Shown: piece after piece, positions 1 to 6,827 of the stretch
Layout: the number at the start of each line of letters is the position of its first letter
Position numbering within the stretch: position 1 is the stretch's first letter
Program-made: the position numbers and the translations under genes
DNA from: JAZNQN01 sp045590195
Lineage (GTDB): Bacteria; Bacillota; Clostridia; UMGS1883; UMGS1540
Assembly (NCBI GenBank): GCA_045590195.1
Contig: JAZNQN010000035.1
Coordinates: 1 to 16,129, forward strand
Length of the DNA: 16,129 nt
Direction: 5' to 3'
The notes under the pieces: generated by a model
Seen by the model: the letters and a program-made list of their open reading frames with translations, nothing else
What the model was told of the DNA's origin: nothing
Databases searched by the model: none

Positions 1-1589
1 GCATCTACCTTGTCGCCTAACTCATTTAATGTTCTTTGAGCTTGTGCAACTGAGCTTTCTGCGTTATTTCTTACTTCAACCTCTTCTTTACGCTTTTTGT
101 CTTCTTCTGCGTATTTTTCAGCTTCTTTTACAGCCTTATCAATATCTTCATCACTCAAGTTTGAAGAAGATGTAATTGTAATCTTTTGCTCGTTTCCTGT
201 TGCCATATCCTTAGCAGTTACCTTAACGATACCGTTTGCATCAATATCAAATGTAACCTCAATCTGGGGAACACCACGTGGTGCAGGCGGAATATTTGTA
301 AGGCTGAACTTACCTAATGTTTTATTGTAAGCTGCCATTTCACGCTCACCCTGTAAAACGTGAACTTCAACACTTGTCTGGCTGTCTGCCGCTGTTGAGA
401 ATATCTGGCTCTTCTTTGTAGGAATTGTTGTATTTCTTTCAATAAGCTTTGTGAACACGCCGCCCATGGTTTCAATACCAAGTGAGAGAGGTGTTACGTC
501 TAAAAGTACAAGGTCTTCAACGTCGCCTGAAAGCACGCCCGCCTGAATTGCCGCACCAACTGCAACACATTCGTCAGGGTTAATGCCTTTGTGAGGCTCT
601 TTGCCTGTGAGAGCTTTAACTGCATCAAATACTGCAGGAATACGGCTTGAGCCACCAACTAAAAGAACTTTGTCAATCTGTGAAGGCTGTAAGCCTGCAT
701 CGGAAAGGGCGTTTCTTGATGGTGTCATAGTAGCTTCAACAAGGTCAGCAGTAAGTTCGTTAAATTTAGCTCTTGAAAGTGTTAAATCAAGATGTTTAGG
801 GCCTGTGGCATCAGCTGTGATAAATGGCAAGTTAATGTTTGATGAAGTTACGCCTGAAAGCTCAATTTTAGCTTTTTCAGCCGCTTCTTTAAGGCGTTGC
901 ATAGCCATTTTATCAGAAGAAAGGTCTACGCCGCTTTCTTTTTTGAATTCTTCGCAAATCCATTTGATAATTCTTTCATCAAAGTCGTCGCCACCGAGGC
1001 GGTTGTTACCGCTTGTAGCCAAAACTTCGAAAACACCGTCGCCGATTTCGAGAATAGATACGTCGAATGTACCGCCGCCAAGGTCGTAAACCATGATTTT
1101 CTGGTCGTTATCTTTATCCATGCCGTAAGCGAGAGCTGCGGCTGTTGGCTCGTTTATAATACGAAGAACTTCGAGGCCTGCAATTTTACCTGCATCTTTT
1201 GTTGCCTGACGCTGTGCATCGGAGAAATATGCAGGAACAGTAATAACTGCCTGTGAAACTGTTTCGCCAAGGTAGCTTTCAGCATCCTGTTTAAGTTTCT
1301 GCAAGGTCATTGCTGAAATTTCCTGTGGAGTGTAGTTTTTGTCATCAATTGCAATTTTCTTGTCTGTACCCATATCTCTTTTAATTGAGATAACAGTTTT
1401 GTCAGGATTTGTAATAGCCTGTCTTTTAGCTACCTGACCTACAAGGCGTTCGCCCTGTTTTGTGAATGCTACAACAGAAGGAGTTGTTCTTGCGCCTTCC
1501 GCGTTAGGAATTACAACTGCTTCGCCGCCTTCCATAACAGCTACGCAGGAGTTTGTTGTACCTAAGTCAATACCAATAATTTTACCCAT
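1..1589 (-). CDS. dnaK: Molecular chaperone DnaK (Hsp70), C-terminus cut off by window edge
   Basis: This is the ATP-dependent cytoplasmic Hsp70 chaperone that folds and protects proteins together with GrpE and DnaJ. The translation opens MGKIIGIDLGTTNSC, the phosphate-1 loop of the actin-like ATPase domain, and later shows AVITVPAYFSDAQRQATKDA, IINEPTAAALAYG and DLGGGTFDVS. The substrate-binding domain follows (LLDVTPLSLGIETMGG, then the NTTIPTKKSQIFSTA region). About 529 codons are present. The family is usually 600-640 residues, so roughly the last 80-100 (end of the helical lid and tail) lie outside the window. The insert found in Gram-negative DnaK near residue 80 is absent, a Gram-positive trait. 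The ATG has an AAGGAAG ribosome binding site and lies 21 bp after the grpE stop, so it is cotranscribed under CIRCE/HrcA control. dnaJ would be expected next, beyond the edge. Confidence 0.98.
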   Translation of the reverse strand, partial: MGKIIGIDLGTTNSCVAVMEGGEAVVIPNAEGARTTPSVVAFTKQGERLVGQVAKRQAITNPDKTVISIKRDMGTDKKIAIDDKNYTPQEISAMTLQKLKQDAESYLGETVSQAVITVPAYFSDAQRQATKDAGKIAGLEVLRIINEPTAAALAYGMDKDNDQKIMVYDLGGGTFDVSILEIGDGVFEVLATSGNNRLGGDDFDERIIKWICEEFKKESGVDLSSDKMAMQRLKEAAEKAKIELSGVTSSNINLPFITADATGPKHLDLTLSRAKFNELTADLVEATMTPSRNALSDAGLQPSQIDKVLLVGGSSRIPAVFDAVKALTGKEPHKGINPDECVAVGAAIQAGVLSGDVEDLVLLDVTPLSLGIETMGGVFTKLIERNTTIPTKKSQIFSTAADSQTSVEVHVLQGEREMAAYNKTLGKFSLTNIPPAPRGVPQIEVTFDIDANGIVKVTAKDMATGNEQKITITSSSNLSDEDIDKAVKEAEKYAEEDKKRKEEVEVRNNAESSVAQAQRTLNELGDKVD

Positions 1590-1610
1590 AATAAATACTT
1601 CCTTTCTATA

Positions 1611-2135
1611 TTAGTTAGCAACTTTAACCATACTGTGGCGCAAAACTTTGTCGCCCATTTTGTAACCCTTTTGAAATTCTTCAACAATGGTGTTAGCATC
1701 GCTTTCTTCATCTTCAACGTGCATTACGGCGTTGTGAACTTCTGGGTCAAACTGCTCTCCAACTGAGGGGATAACCTCAATTGACAGTGATTTTAAAATA
1801 TCTTCAAACTGGCGGAAAATCATATCCATTCCCTTAACAATAGGGCTGTCAGCGTCTTCTGCCTTTGCGGCCTCTATTGCTCTGTCCATATTGTCGGCAA
1901 GGGGTAAAAATGCTGCGGCACAGGCCGCTTTTCCGTCAGAATAAAGTGCATCTTTTTCTTTTTGTGTTCTTTTTCTGAAGTTTTCGTACTCTGCCGAAAC
2001 CCTTAAAAATTTGTCTTTAAATTCATCGGCAAGCTTTTGTGCCGCCTCTTCTTCTGACAAAGTTTCTTCAGGTGCTTCTTCGGGAGTAACTTCTTCAGTT
2101 TCTTCTTCTGCAAGTTTTTCTTTGTTTTCTTCCAT
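1611..2135 (-). CDS. grpE: Nucleotide exchange factor GrpE
   Basis: GrpE is the dimeric cochaperone that releases ADP from DnaK. The 174-residue product begins MEENKEKLAEEE with a long acidic, probably disordered, N-terminus. It continues into the coiled-coil helix (FLRVSAEYENFRKRTQKEKD), the four-helix-bundle region (LPLADNMDRAIEAA) and the C-terminal beta-wing (HNAVMHVEDEESDANTIVEEFQKGYKMGDKVLRHSMVKVAN, given here only as the position of the GrpE signature, final ~40 residues). Length fits the family (about 175-200). The frame stays open another 36 codons upstream to 2243, but that stretch reads through an inverted-repeat element and has no GrpE similarity, so I chose the ATG at 2135 with an AGAAAGG site 13 nt before it. 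The gene sits between hrcA and dnaK, the usual Firmicutes order. Confidence 0.96.
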   Translation of the reverse strand: MEENKEKLAEEETEEVTPEEAPEETLSEEEAAQKLADEFKDKFLRVSAEYENFRKRTQKEKDALYSDGKAACAAAFLPLADNMDRAIEAAKAEDADSPIVKGMDMIFRQFEDILKSLSIEVIPSVGEQFDPEVHNAVMHVEDEESDANTIVEEFQKGYKMGDKVLRHSMVKVAN

Positions 2136-2146
2136 TGCAATTCCAT

Positions 2147-2317
2147 AGCCTTTCTGCCTGCAATTGTTACAATATATGTACACATTGTCCGCAGGCAGAC
2201 AAGGCGTACTGTAGGGATAGGAAAAAATGCTTGGAACGGACAAACTGAACCCGTAGGGGATACCCGAAGGCGTATGTTATACGCCGAGAGGTGAAGTTTG
2301 TTCGTAACAAAAAGGCT
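2147..2317. repeat. Inverted-repeat intergenic element A between hrcA and grpE
   Basis: This non-coding block is built of nested palindromes. The outer ends are AGCCTTT (2147-2153) and AAAGGCT (2311-2317). Inside are CTGCCTGC/GCAGGCAG (2154-2161 with 2191-2198), an 11-bp pairing of 2236-2246 with 2295-2305 that contains one G-T wobble, and within it the hairpin GGCGTAT-GTT-ATACGCC (2269-2285). AAGGCGTA occurs twice as a direct repeat (2201, 2267). There is no transposase and no plausible ORF. The left end touches the grpE ribosome binding site, so in the operon mRNA the first stem forms just upstream of it. It could be a MITE-like insertion, a structured RNA, or both. The structure is seen directly; its mobile nature is inferred. 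Confidence 0.55.
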
Positions 2318-2432
2318 TTAGATTTTAGAAAAATCAATTTGATTTTTCGTCATAATAACAATCCCTCAGTCAAACTGGAGTTTGCCAGCTCCCTTTACAC
2401 AAGGGAGCCACTATATGGATATGCCTTTTTGT
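2307..2432. repeat. Inverted-repeat intergenic element B (CCCTCAGTC/GGGAGCC-type hairpins)
   Basis: This 126-bp block is bounded by a perfect 10-bp inverted repeat, ACAAAAAGGC (2307-2316) and GCCTTTTTGT (2423-2432). It holds three palindromes: a 10-bp stem with a 1-nt centre (2328-2348), CAAACT-GG-AGTTTG (2371-2384), and GCTCCCTT-TACAC-AAGGGAGC (2388-2408). The part from CCCTCAGTC to GGGAGCC (2363-2409) resembles a high-copy palindromic repeat I recall from intergenic regions of gut Clostridia; I could not check copy number here. It shares its left end with the right end of element A. It lies 32 bp after the hrcA stop, inside the hrcA-grpE transcript, where its hairpins could affect processing or stability. 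Confidence 0.6.
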
Positions 2433-2464
2433 GGTCCGGGCTTTTTTAACATCCCGAATGCTCC

Positions 2465-3499
2465 TTATTCATCAAAAAACATCTTATAAATTAAGAAGTT
2501 TAATTTTTCTGTTATAACTTTAAGCGATGAAACAACCTTTGCATAATCCATTCGCATAGGGCCTACGATTCCAATTTTGCCGTGCATATCGCCTGCATCG
2601 TAATCGGAAACAACTATGCCGCAGTTTTTAAGAGGTTCATCCTCGTTTTCGTCGCCTATTTTAATGTTGATACCATCCTTCGATGAGCCGCCTATAATTT
2701 TGTAAAGATTACTTTTATCGTCAAAAAATTTAATAAATTCTTTTGCTCTTTCTATATCTTTATATTCGGGATGGTTTAAAATATTAAAAATACCGCCGGC
2801 GTAAATGCCTTTCTGGGTTGAAGAATCAAACCAGTCGAAAAGATTTGAAACAATTTTCTTGTAAAGGTCGCCATAAGGCGAGCATAAAAGCGATATTCTT
2901 TTAAAATCTTCCTCCGAAACCTCGTGAGGGGTTTTGCCGGTAAAAACCTCGGATAAAAGGCGGGAGAGCGAGTAAACAAAATCACTATCCACTGCTTTGT
3001 CAGTTTCAATACCTGCGTTTTTAAGAATTGAGCTGCTTGTCATAACAGCGAGTATTATGCTTTTTTCGCCAAGTGGCAAAAGCTTTATGCTTTTAACCGA
3101 TGGGTTTGCCGCCCTTGGGGCAGAGGCAATAACCGTATAATCAGTAAGGCGTGAAATTGCGTTTGATGCTTCTGAAATTAAATCGTCAATTTCCCGCATT
3201 TGAAATTCAAGAGCAATTTTAAGGCGCGACTGCTCCTCTTTTGAAAGGCAATACTGCTCCATAAGAGAATTAACATAAAAGCGGTAGCCCATTTTAGAGG
3301 GGATACGCCCTGCAGAGGTGTGAGGCTTTTCGAGAAAGCCCATATCCTCAAGGTCACTCATTTCGTTTCGTATTGTGGCAGGGCTTAAAGATAAATCGTG
3401 GCGTTTTACTATTGTGCGCGAGCCGATAGGCTCCGCCGTATGAATATAATCTTCAACTATTGCCCTGAGTATTTTCTTTTTTCTGTCACCAAGTTCCAT
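2465..3499 (-). CDS. hrcA: Heat-inducible transcription repressor HrcA
   Basis: HrcA is the repressor of class I heat-shock genes and binds the CIRCE operator. The 344-residue product matches the family length. The N-terminal ~75 residues form a winged helix-turn-helix (DYIHTAEPIGSRTI, SPATIRNEMSDLEDMGFL, then KPHTSAGRIPSKMGYRFYV, a strong HrcA signature). The rest is the GAF-like dimerisation domain, ending with GIVGPMRMDYAKVVSSLKVI and KLNFLIYKMFFDE. The ATG has an AAAGGAG site 8 nt upstream. The gene is first in hrcA-grpE-dnaK, with its own operator 44 bp upstream, which implies autorepression relieved by heat or by titration of the chaperones that keep HrcA active. That model comes from Bacillus and has not been tested here. 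Confidence 0.97.
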   Translation of the reverse strand: MELGDRKKKILRAIVEDYIHTAEPIGSRTIVKRHDLSLSPATIRNEMSDLEDMGFLEKPHTSAGRIPSKMGYRFYVNSLMEQYCLSKEEQSRLKIALEFQMREIDDLISEASNAISRLTDYTVIASAPRAANPSVKSIKLLPLGEKSIILAVMTSSSILKNAGIETDKAVDSDFVYSLSRLLSEVFTGKTPHEVSEEDFKRISLLCSPYGDLYKKIVSNLFDWFDSSTQKGIYAGGIFNILNHPEYKDIERAKEFIKFFDDKSNLYKIIGGSSKDGINIKIGDENEDEPLKNCGIVVSDYDAGDMHGKIGIVGPMRMDYAKVVSSLKVITEKLNFLIYKMFFDE

Positions 3500-3543
3500 T
3501 TATTACACTCCTTTAAGAAGCTCGGATGTTGATGCAATTTTTG

Positions 3544-3570
3544 TTAGCACTCGAAAGAAGTGAGTGCTAA
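3544..3570 (-). promoter_or_regulatory. CIRCE operator (HrcA binding site)
   Basis: This is a perfect CIRCE inverted repeat: TTAGCACTC (3544-3552), a 9-bp spacer, and GAGTGCTAA (3562-3570). Both arms match the consensus exactly. It sits about 9 bp downstream of the -10 box of the hrcA promoter, at or just after the expected transcription start. HrcA bound there would block initiation, and the element would also be in the 5' UTR. Confidence 0.97.
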
Positions 3571-3579
3571 TATAATAAT

Positions 3580-3608
3580 AAGATACCACCTTAAACCAAA
3601 AAAGTCAA
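3580..3608 (-). promoter_or_regulatory. Sigma-A-type promoter of hrcA-grpE-dnaK
   Basis: On the minus strand, TTGACT (3608-3603) and TATCTT (3585-3580) are separated by exactly 17 bp. The pair is followed at once by CIRCE, the standard arrangement of HrcA-controlled promoters. It lies in the 136-bp gap between tmcAL and hrcA. No terminator for tmcAL is visible upstream, so read-through transcription could add a basal, HrcA-insensitive component. Confidence 0.85.
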
Positions 3609-3635
3609 TACTTTCCGCCAAATTAAATTTTGAAT

Positions 3636-4775
3636 TTACTGTGAACAAAATATGGGCGACATGTAAACATCGTCACGTGTGGTGTTATCTATAAGTGAGC
3701 GAACTGCCGATGCCCTTCGCTCAAGGGCGAAAATAGCATCATTTTTGTCAATGCGTGAGGGTTTTGTAATTATGGGAAGAGAAAATTCCTCGCTTTTTTC
3801 TTTTATAAAAGCCGCTCCTTTTTCGTTAAGGGCCAAAACTCTGAGATAAGTTGGCTCTAAATTTTCAGGCAGAGTATTATTTATAAGAAGGTTTAAAAGA
3901 AATCTTTTAATTCTTGAAAGGGCAAAACGGCGTGTTTTTGCGAAAAGCAAAAGAGAGTCAAGGGTTTTGGCATTTGAAGATATAATTCTCTGCCACATAC
4001 CGTCGCTTCCGCCGTGGATAGAGGTAAGTTTTTCTGGTGTTGCAACTTTTAAGGCATAAAGAATAAGTGTTTCAAAATCTTTTAAAAACACGGGGTTTTC
4101 TTTTGGAAGTGCGGGGGCAAATTCTTCTGCGCTTTTGCCCGATGCAATAAGGCTTCTTATATTTGAGGCGGAGGAGAAGTTGCCGCTTGTATTCAGGCTG
4201 TCATGCTCTGTGCCAACTCTTTTTACAGGGTATATAGCCATATTGCTGCCATAGTGGTTAAGGGCAGAAATATATTCAATAGCCAATATATTATTTGGCT
4301 TTAAAATTACGTTTTCCTGATTTTTGAAAACCGAAGAAAAAGCGTTGCTGCGGGCTGCGGCAAAAGATGCGCCGCTTTTTAAGTTTTCTTTTAAAATGGC
4401 TTTGAAATCGCCTTTTTCTTCTTTAATTATCTTGGCGCTTTTCTGGAGCAGAGGCAAATTATCACATTCCGAACCAAAGGAAATTGCATCGCATTTAAGG
4501 GATGAAAGCATCGAAATAGCGCCTTTTGCAAAGCCTTCGGCCGATTTTAATGAAAAATATGCAGGCAACTCAAAAACAATATCAGCCACGCCAAGCACTG
4601 CCGACTTTGCTCTTTCGTATTTTGAAAATATAGCCACATCGCCGCGCTGAACAAAGTTGCCGCTCATAACTGCAACCACGCATTCGGCACCTGACAGCTC
4701 TTTAGCTTTTTCTATCTGATATTTATGCCCGTTGTGAAACGGGTTGTATTCGCAAACAATTCCTACGCTTTTCAA
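3636..4775 (-). CDS. tmcAL: tRNA(Met) cytidine acetate ligase TmcAL (YlbM/COG1323 family)
   Basis: TmcAL uses acetate and ATP to make acetyl-adenylate and acetylates the wobble cytidine (ac4C34) of elongator tRNA-Met. The function is known from Bacillus subtilis YlbM and assigned here by family. The N-terminus has the nucleotidyltransferase signature GIVCEYNPFHNGH (residues 5-17, with the HxGH motif at 14-17), then AVMSGNFVQRGDVAIFSKYERA and GADIVFELP-like sequence typical of the family. The product is 379 residues if translation starts at TTG 4775, which follows AAGAGGTGA. Upstream ATG or GTG starts in the same frame would add up to 45 residues that match nothing in the family and lack a ribosome binding site. 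The gene diverges from spoIIIAA and ends 27 bp before the hrcA promoter. Confidence 0.93.
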   Translation of the reverse strand: MKSVGIVCEYNPFHNGHKYQIEKAKELSGAECVVAVMSGNFVQRGDVAIFSKYERAKSAVLGVADIVFELPAYFSLKSAEGFAKGAISMLSSLKCDAISFGSECDNLPLLQKSAKIIKEEKGDFKAILKENLKSGASFAAARSNAFSSVFKNQENVILKPNNILAIEYISALNHYGSNMAIYPVKRVGTEHDSLNTSGNFSSASNIRSLIASGKSAEEFAPALPKENPVFLKDFETLILYALKVATPEKLTSIHGGSDGMWQRIISSNAKTLDSLLLFAKTRRFALSRIKRFLLNLLINNTLPENLEPTYLRVLALNEKGAAFIKEKSEEFSLPIITKPSRIDKNDAIFALERRASAVRSLIDNTTRDDVYMSPIFCSQ

Positions 4776-4792
4776 AAAATCACCTCTTAAGT

Positions 4793-4821
4793 ATACTACC
4801 ATAAAATTTAAGGCTTGGCAA
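4793..4821 (-). promoter_or_regulatory. Possible promoter of tmcAL
   Basis: On the minus strand, TTGCCA (4821-4816) and TAGTAT (4798-4793) are 17 bp apart, matching the vegetative consensus at 5/6 and 4/6 positions. If used, transcription would start only about 10 nt before the TTG codon, with the AGGTG site almost at the mRNA 5' end. That short leader makes the call weak. Confidence 0.3.
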
Positions 4822-4874
4822 TATTTTTGTTCTAAAGATGAAAGGGGAGAAATATCATTTACAAGGTGATAAAA

Positions 4875-5753
4875 ATGAAAAAAGAGCCTTACATATATTT
4901 GCCGCCGCATTTAGCTTTGGCGGCGAAGGAGGTTTGCAAAAATGAAAAGGTAAGCGAAATAAGGCTTGCGCCTGACAGGAAGGTTTTTATTTTTGCGGAC
5001 AAACCTTTTTATCTTACAAAAGAGGGCGCTTTAAGCGAAAATCGTGATGAAGGCATATTTTTAAAAGCGGAAGAATTTTACAAGATTTTTGAAAGAATGT
5101 GTGAAAGCTCCCCATATGCACGTCAGGAAAGCCTTAAATACGGCTTTTTAACCCTTTCGGGCGGCCACAGGGTAGGGGTTTGCGGGCGTGCAATTTTAAA
5201 AGATGGCGCAGTTTTTGGTCTTCGTGATATTTCAGGGCTTAACATAAGAATTTCGCGGCAGATTTTTACTGCGGCCGACGGCATAATAGACCACGTGGCC
5301 CCTTCTGGCAAAATAAAAAACACCCTTATTATTTCGCCGCCGGGTTTTGGAAAAACAACGGCGCTTCGTGAAATTGCGCGCCTTCTTGGCGGCGGTAAAT
5401 ATTTTTACCGCGTAGGCATTATGGACGAGCGATGTGAAATTGCGGGCGGAGCAGAAGGGTACGACACAGGCGAGCTTTCATTTGTTTATTCGGGGTGCAA
5501 AAAGGCAGAGGGAATGCTTATGGCCATAAGAAGTATGGCGCCCGATGTTATTATTTGTGACGAGGTTGGCGGCGATGATGACGGGGAGGCAATTTTTTCC
5601 CTTATAAACGCAGGTGTTAAAGTTATTTGCACCTGCCACGGCTACGGAAAAGACGATGTACTTCGCCGCGGCGGCATAAAAAAGCTTTTTGAAAAGGGCA
5701 TTTTTGAATGCACAATTATTCTTAAAGGAAGGGGAAAGGCCATATGCTTTTAA
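4875..5753 (+). CDS. spoIIIAA: Stage III sporulation protein AA, secretion-type ATPase
   Basis: SpoIIIAA is the cytoplasmic ATPase of the mother-cell SpoIIIA complex, related to type II/IV secretion ATPases. It is needed for sigma-G activity in the engulfed forespore. With the ATG at 4875 the product is 292 residues, close to the usual ~300. Seen in the sequence: ESLKYGFLTLSGGHRVGVCG (about 85-105), Walker A PPGFGKTT (155-162), and a Walker B-like DVIICDEVG (224-232), followed by CTCHG (about 252-256). A GTG nine bases upstream (4866) is part of the AAGGTGAT ribosome binding site, so I reject it as the start. It is the first gene of the operon. A sigma-E -10-like CATAAAAT lies at 4800-4807, without a convincing -35. 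Confidence 0.97.
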   Translation: MKKEPYIYLPPHLALAAKEVCKNEKVSEIRLAPDRKVFIFADKPFYLTKEGALSENRDEGIFLKAEEFYKIFERMCESSPYARQESLKYGFLTLSGGHRVGVCGRAILKDGAVFGLRDISGLNIRISRQIFTAADGIIDHVAPSGKIKNTLIISPPGFGKTTALREIARLLGGGKYFYRVGIMDERCEIAGGAEGYDTGELSFVYSGCKKAEGMLMAIRSMAPDVIICDEVGGDDDGEAIFSLINAGVKVICTCHGYGKDDVLRRGGIKKLFEKGIFECTIILKGRGKAICF

Positions 5754-6235
5754 AAATTTCGGGGGCCGCTCTTTTATGTATTGGTGGCTCTCTGGCAGGC
5801 GGAATGAAAGCTACCGCTCTCTCGGGCAGGGTTTTATATCTTGAAGGGCTTTATGAGGGGATTATGGCCTTTCAAAACGAAATAAATTTTAAAACCGCTC
5901 CCCTTTATGAGGCCTTTGAAAGTGCGGCAAAGCGTGATAAAAGCGGAATTTTTAAAGAAAGCCTTGAAAATTTTTTCGAAGCAGGGGCTACACGTGCCTT
6001 AGAAGAGGCGGTAAAAAAATCGGGTTTGGGGCAGGAGGAAAAAGAGGTAATGCTTTCGTTTTCCTATGGCCTTTCATCGCCCGACAAAGAAGGACAAATA
6101 AAAAACGCCGCCCTGGCAATGGAGAGGATAAATCTTCTTATAAAGAAAGCAACCGAAAAAAAGGATAAGCTTTTTTCGCTTTATCTGTCGGTTGGGCTTT
6201 TGGCAGGGGCGGCAGGCGGAATAATGCTTTTCTGA
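5744..6235 (+). CDS. spoIIIAB: Stage III sporulation protein AB
   Basis: This is a component of the SpoIIIA complex and resembles part of type II secretion platform proteins (GspF). The 163 residues (about 170 in Bacillus) start with a hydrophobic segment (ISGAALLCIGGSLAGG), continue as a helical domain containing LSGRVLYLEGLYEGIMAFQNEI, and end with a membrane segment (LFSLYLSVGLLAGAAGGIML). The charged middle is predicted cytoplasmic. The start ATG overlaps the end of spoIIIAA by 10 bp and has an AAGGAAGGGG site upstream, which points to coupled translation. The neighbours and the family-typical start make the call firm. Confidence 0.95.
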   Translation: MLLKISGAALLCIGGSLAGGMKATALSGRVLYLEGLYEGIMAFQNEINFKTAPLYEAFESAAKRDKSGIFKESLENFFEAGATRALEEAVKKSGLGQEEKEVMLSFSYGLSSPDKEGQIKNAALAMERINLLIKKATEKKDKLFSLYLSVGLLAGAAGGIMLF

Positions 6236-6243
6236 GGTGAAAA

Positions 6244-6438
6244 ATGAGTATAGATTTAATATTTCGTATTGCGGCAATTGGAATTATTGTAGCGGTTTTA
6301 AATCAGCTATTACAAAAAAGCGGCAGAGATGAACAGGCAATGCTTACAACGCTGGCGGGGCTTATAGTTGTGCTTTCGCTGGTTGTAAAAGAAATAAGCC
6401 AGCTTTTTGACACAATTAAATCGGTTTTCGGGTTTTAA
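6244..6438 (+). CDS. spoIIIAC: Stage III sporulation protein AC
   Basis: This small membrane protein of the SpoIIIA complex is 64 residues, within the family's usual 63-68. Two hydrophobic segments (about 5-22 and 34-52) flank a charged turn with QLLQKSGRDEQAML, a conserved SpoIIIAC stretch. A GAGGTGA site lies 5 nt before the ATG. The gap to spoIIIAB is 8 bp and to spoIIIAD 2 bp. SpoIIIAC and SpoIIIAD are related families and are both expected in the inner face of the channel base; that role is from the family. Confidence 0.95.
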   Translation: MSIDLIFRIAAIGIIVAVLNQLLQKSGRDEQAMLTTLAGLIVVLSLVVKEISQLFDTIKSVFGF

Positions 6439-6440
6439 AT

Positions 6441-6827
6441 ATGGATATTTTTAAAATTATTTCGGCGGCAATAATTGTTTGTATTATAAATATTGTTTTA
6501 AAGGGGACAAGGCCCGAATATGCACTTATGCTATCGGTTGTAAGTGCGGCAATAATGCTTTTTTCGGCGGCGCCTTATCTTTTGGACATTATGGAAAAAG
6601 TGCGCGATTTTTCTTACAAAATTGATGCGCGTCAGGAGTATATCGGGGTTGCAATTAAAATTTTGGGCATTTCCTGTGTTTCGGAGCTTGCGGCTCAGCT
6701 TTGCCGCGATGCGGGGGAAGGGGCGCTGGCACAAAATGTTGAGCTGGCGGGAAAGGCCGTAATGCTTTACAGCGCAATTCCCGTAATAGGCGCGCTTTTC
6801 GATGCCATAGAGGGAGTTCTTTCGTGA
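6441..6827 (+). CDS. spoIIIAD: Stage III sporulation protein AD
   Basis: This integral membrane subunit of the SpoIIIA complex is 128 residues, against ~130 in Bacillus. It begins MDIFKIISAAIIVCIINIVL, with further membrane segments near 27-50 and 105-125. It has the conserved YIGVAIKILGISCVSELAAQ helix followed by CRDAGEGALAQNVELAGKA, a strong SpoIIIAD signature. The ATG is 2 bp after the spoIIIAC stop and no Shine-Dalgarno sequence is evident in the 15 bases before it, so translation probably depends on ribosomes finishing spoIIIAC. The stop overlaps the spoIIIAE start. Confidence 0.95.
   Translation: MDIFKIISAAIIVCIINIVLKGTRPEYALMLSVVSAAIMLFSAAPYLLDIMEKVRDFSYKIDARQEYIGVAIKILGISCVSELAAQLCRDAGEGALAQNVELAGKAVMLYSAIPVIGALFDAIEGVLS

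Noticed and set aside
601..1256. Plus-strand open frames antisense to dnaK (162 and 119 codons)
   Set aside because: They lie wholly within the conserved dnaK reading frame on the other strand, have no ribosome binding site and no recognisable domain.
2136..2243. 36-codon N-terminal extension of grpE
   Set aside because: It translates an inverted-repeat element, has no GrpE similarity, and a normal acidic GrpE N-terminus begins at ATG 2135.
2147..2317. Self-cleaving ribozyme or group I/II intron core
   Set aside because: I looked for hammerhead, twister and intron domain V motifs in the structured gap and did not find their conserved bases.
2136..2464. CRISPR array or IS remnant in the repeat-rich gap
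   Set aside because: The repeats are inverted, not regularly spaced direct repeats, and there is no transposase fragment in any frame.
4776..4910. 45-codon N-terminal extension of tmcAL
   Set aside because: The family begins at the KSVGIVCEYNPFH sequence, and TTG 4775 has an AAGAGGTGA site; the upstream starts have none.
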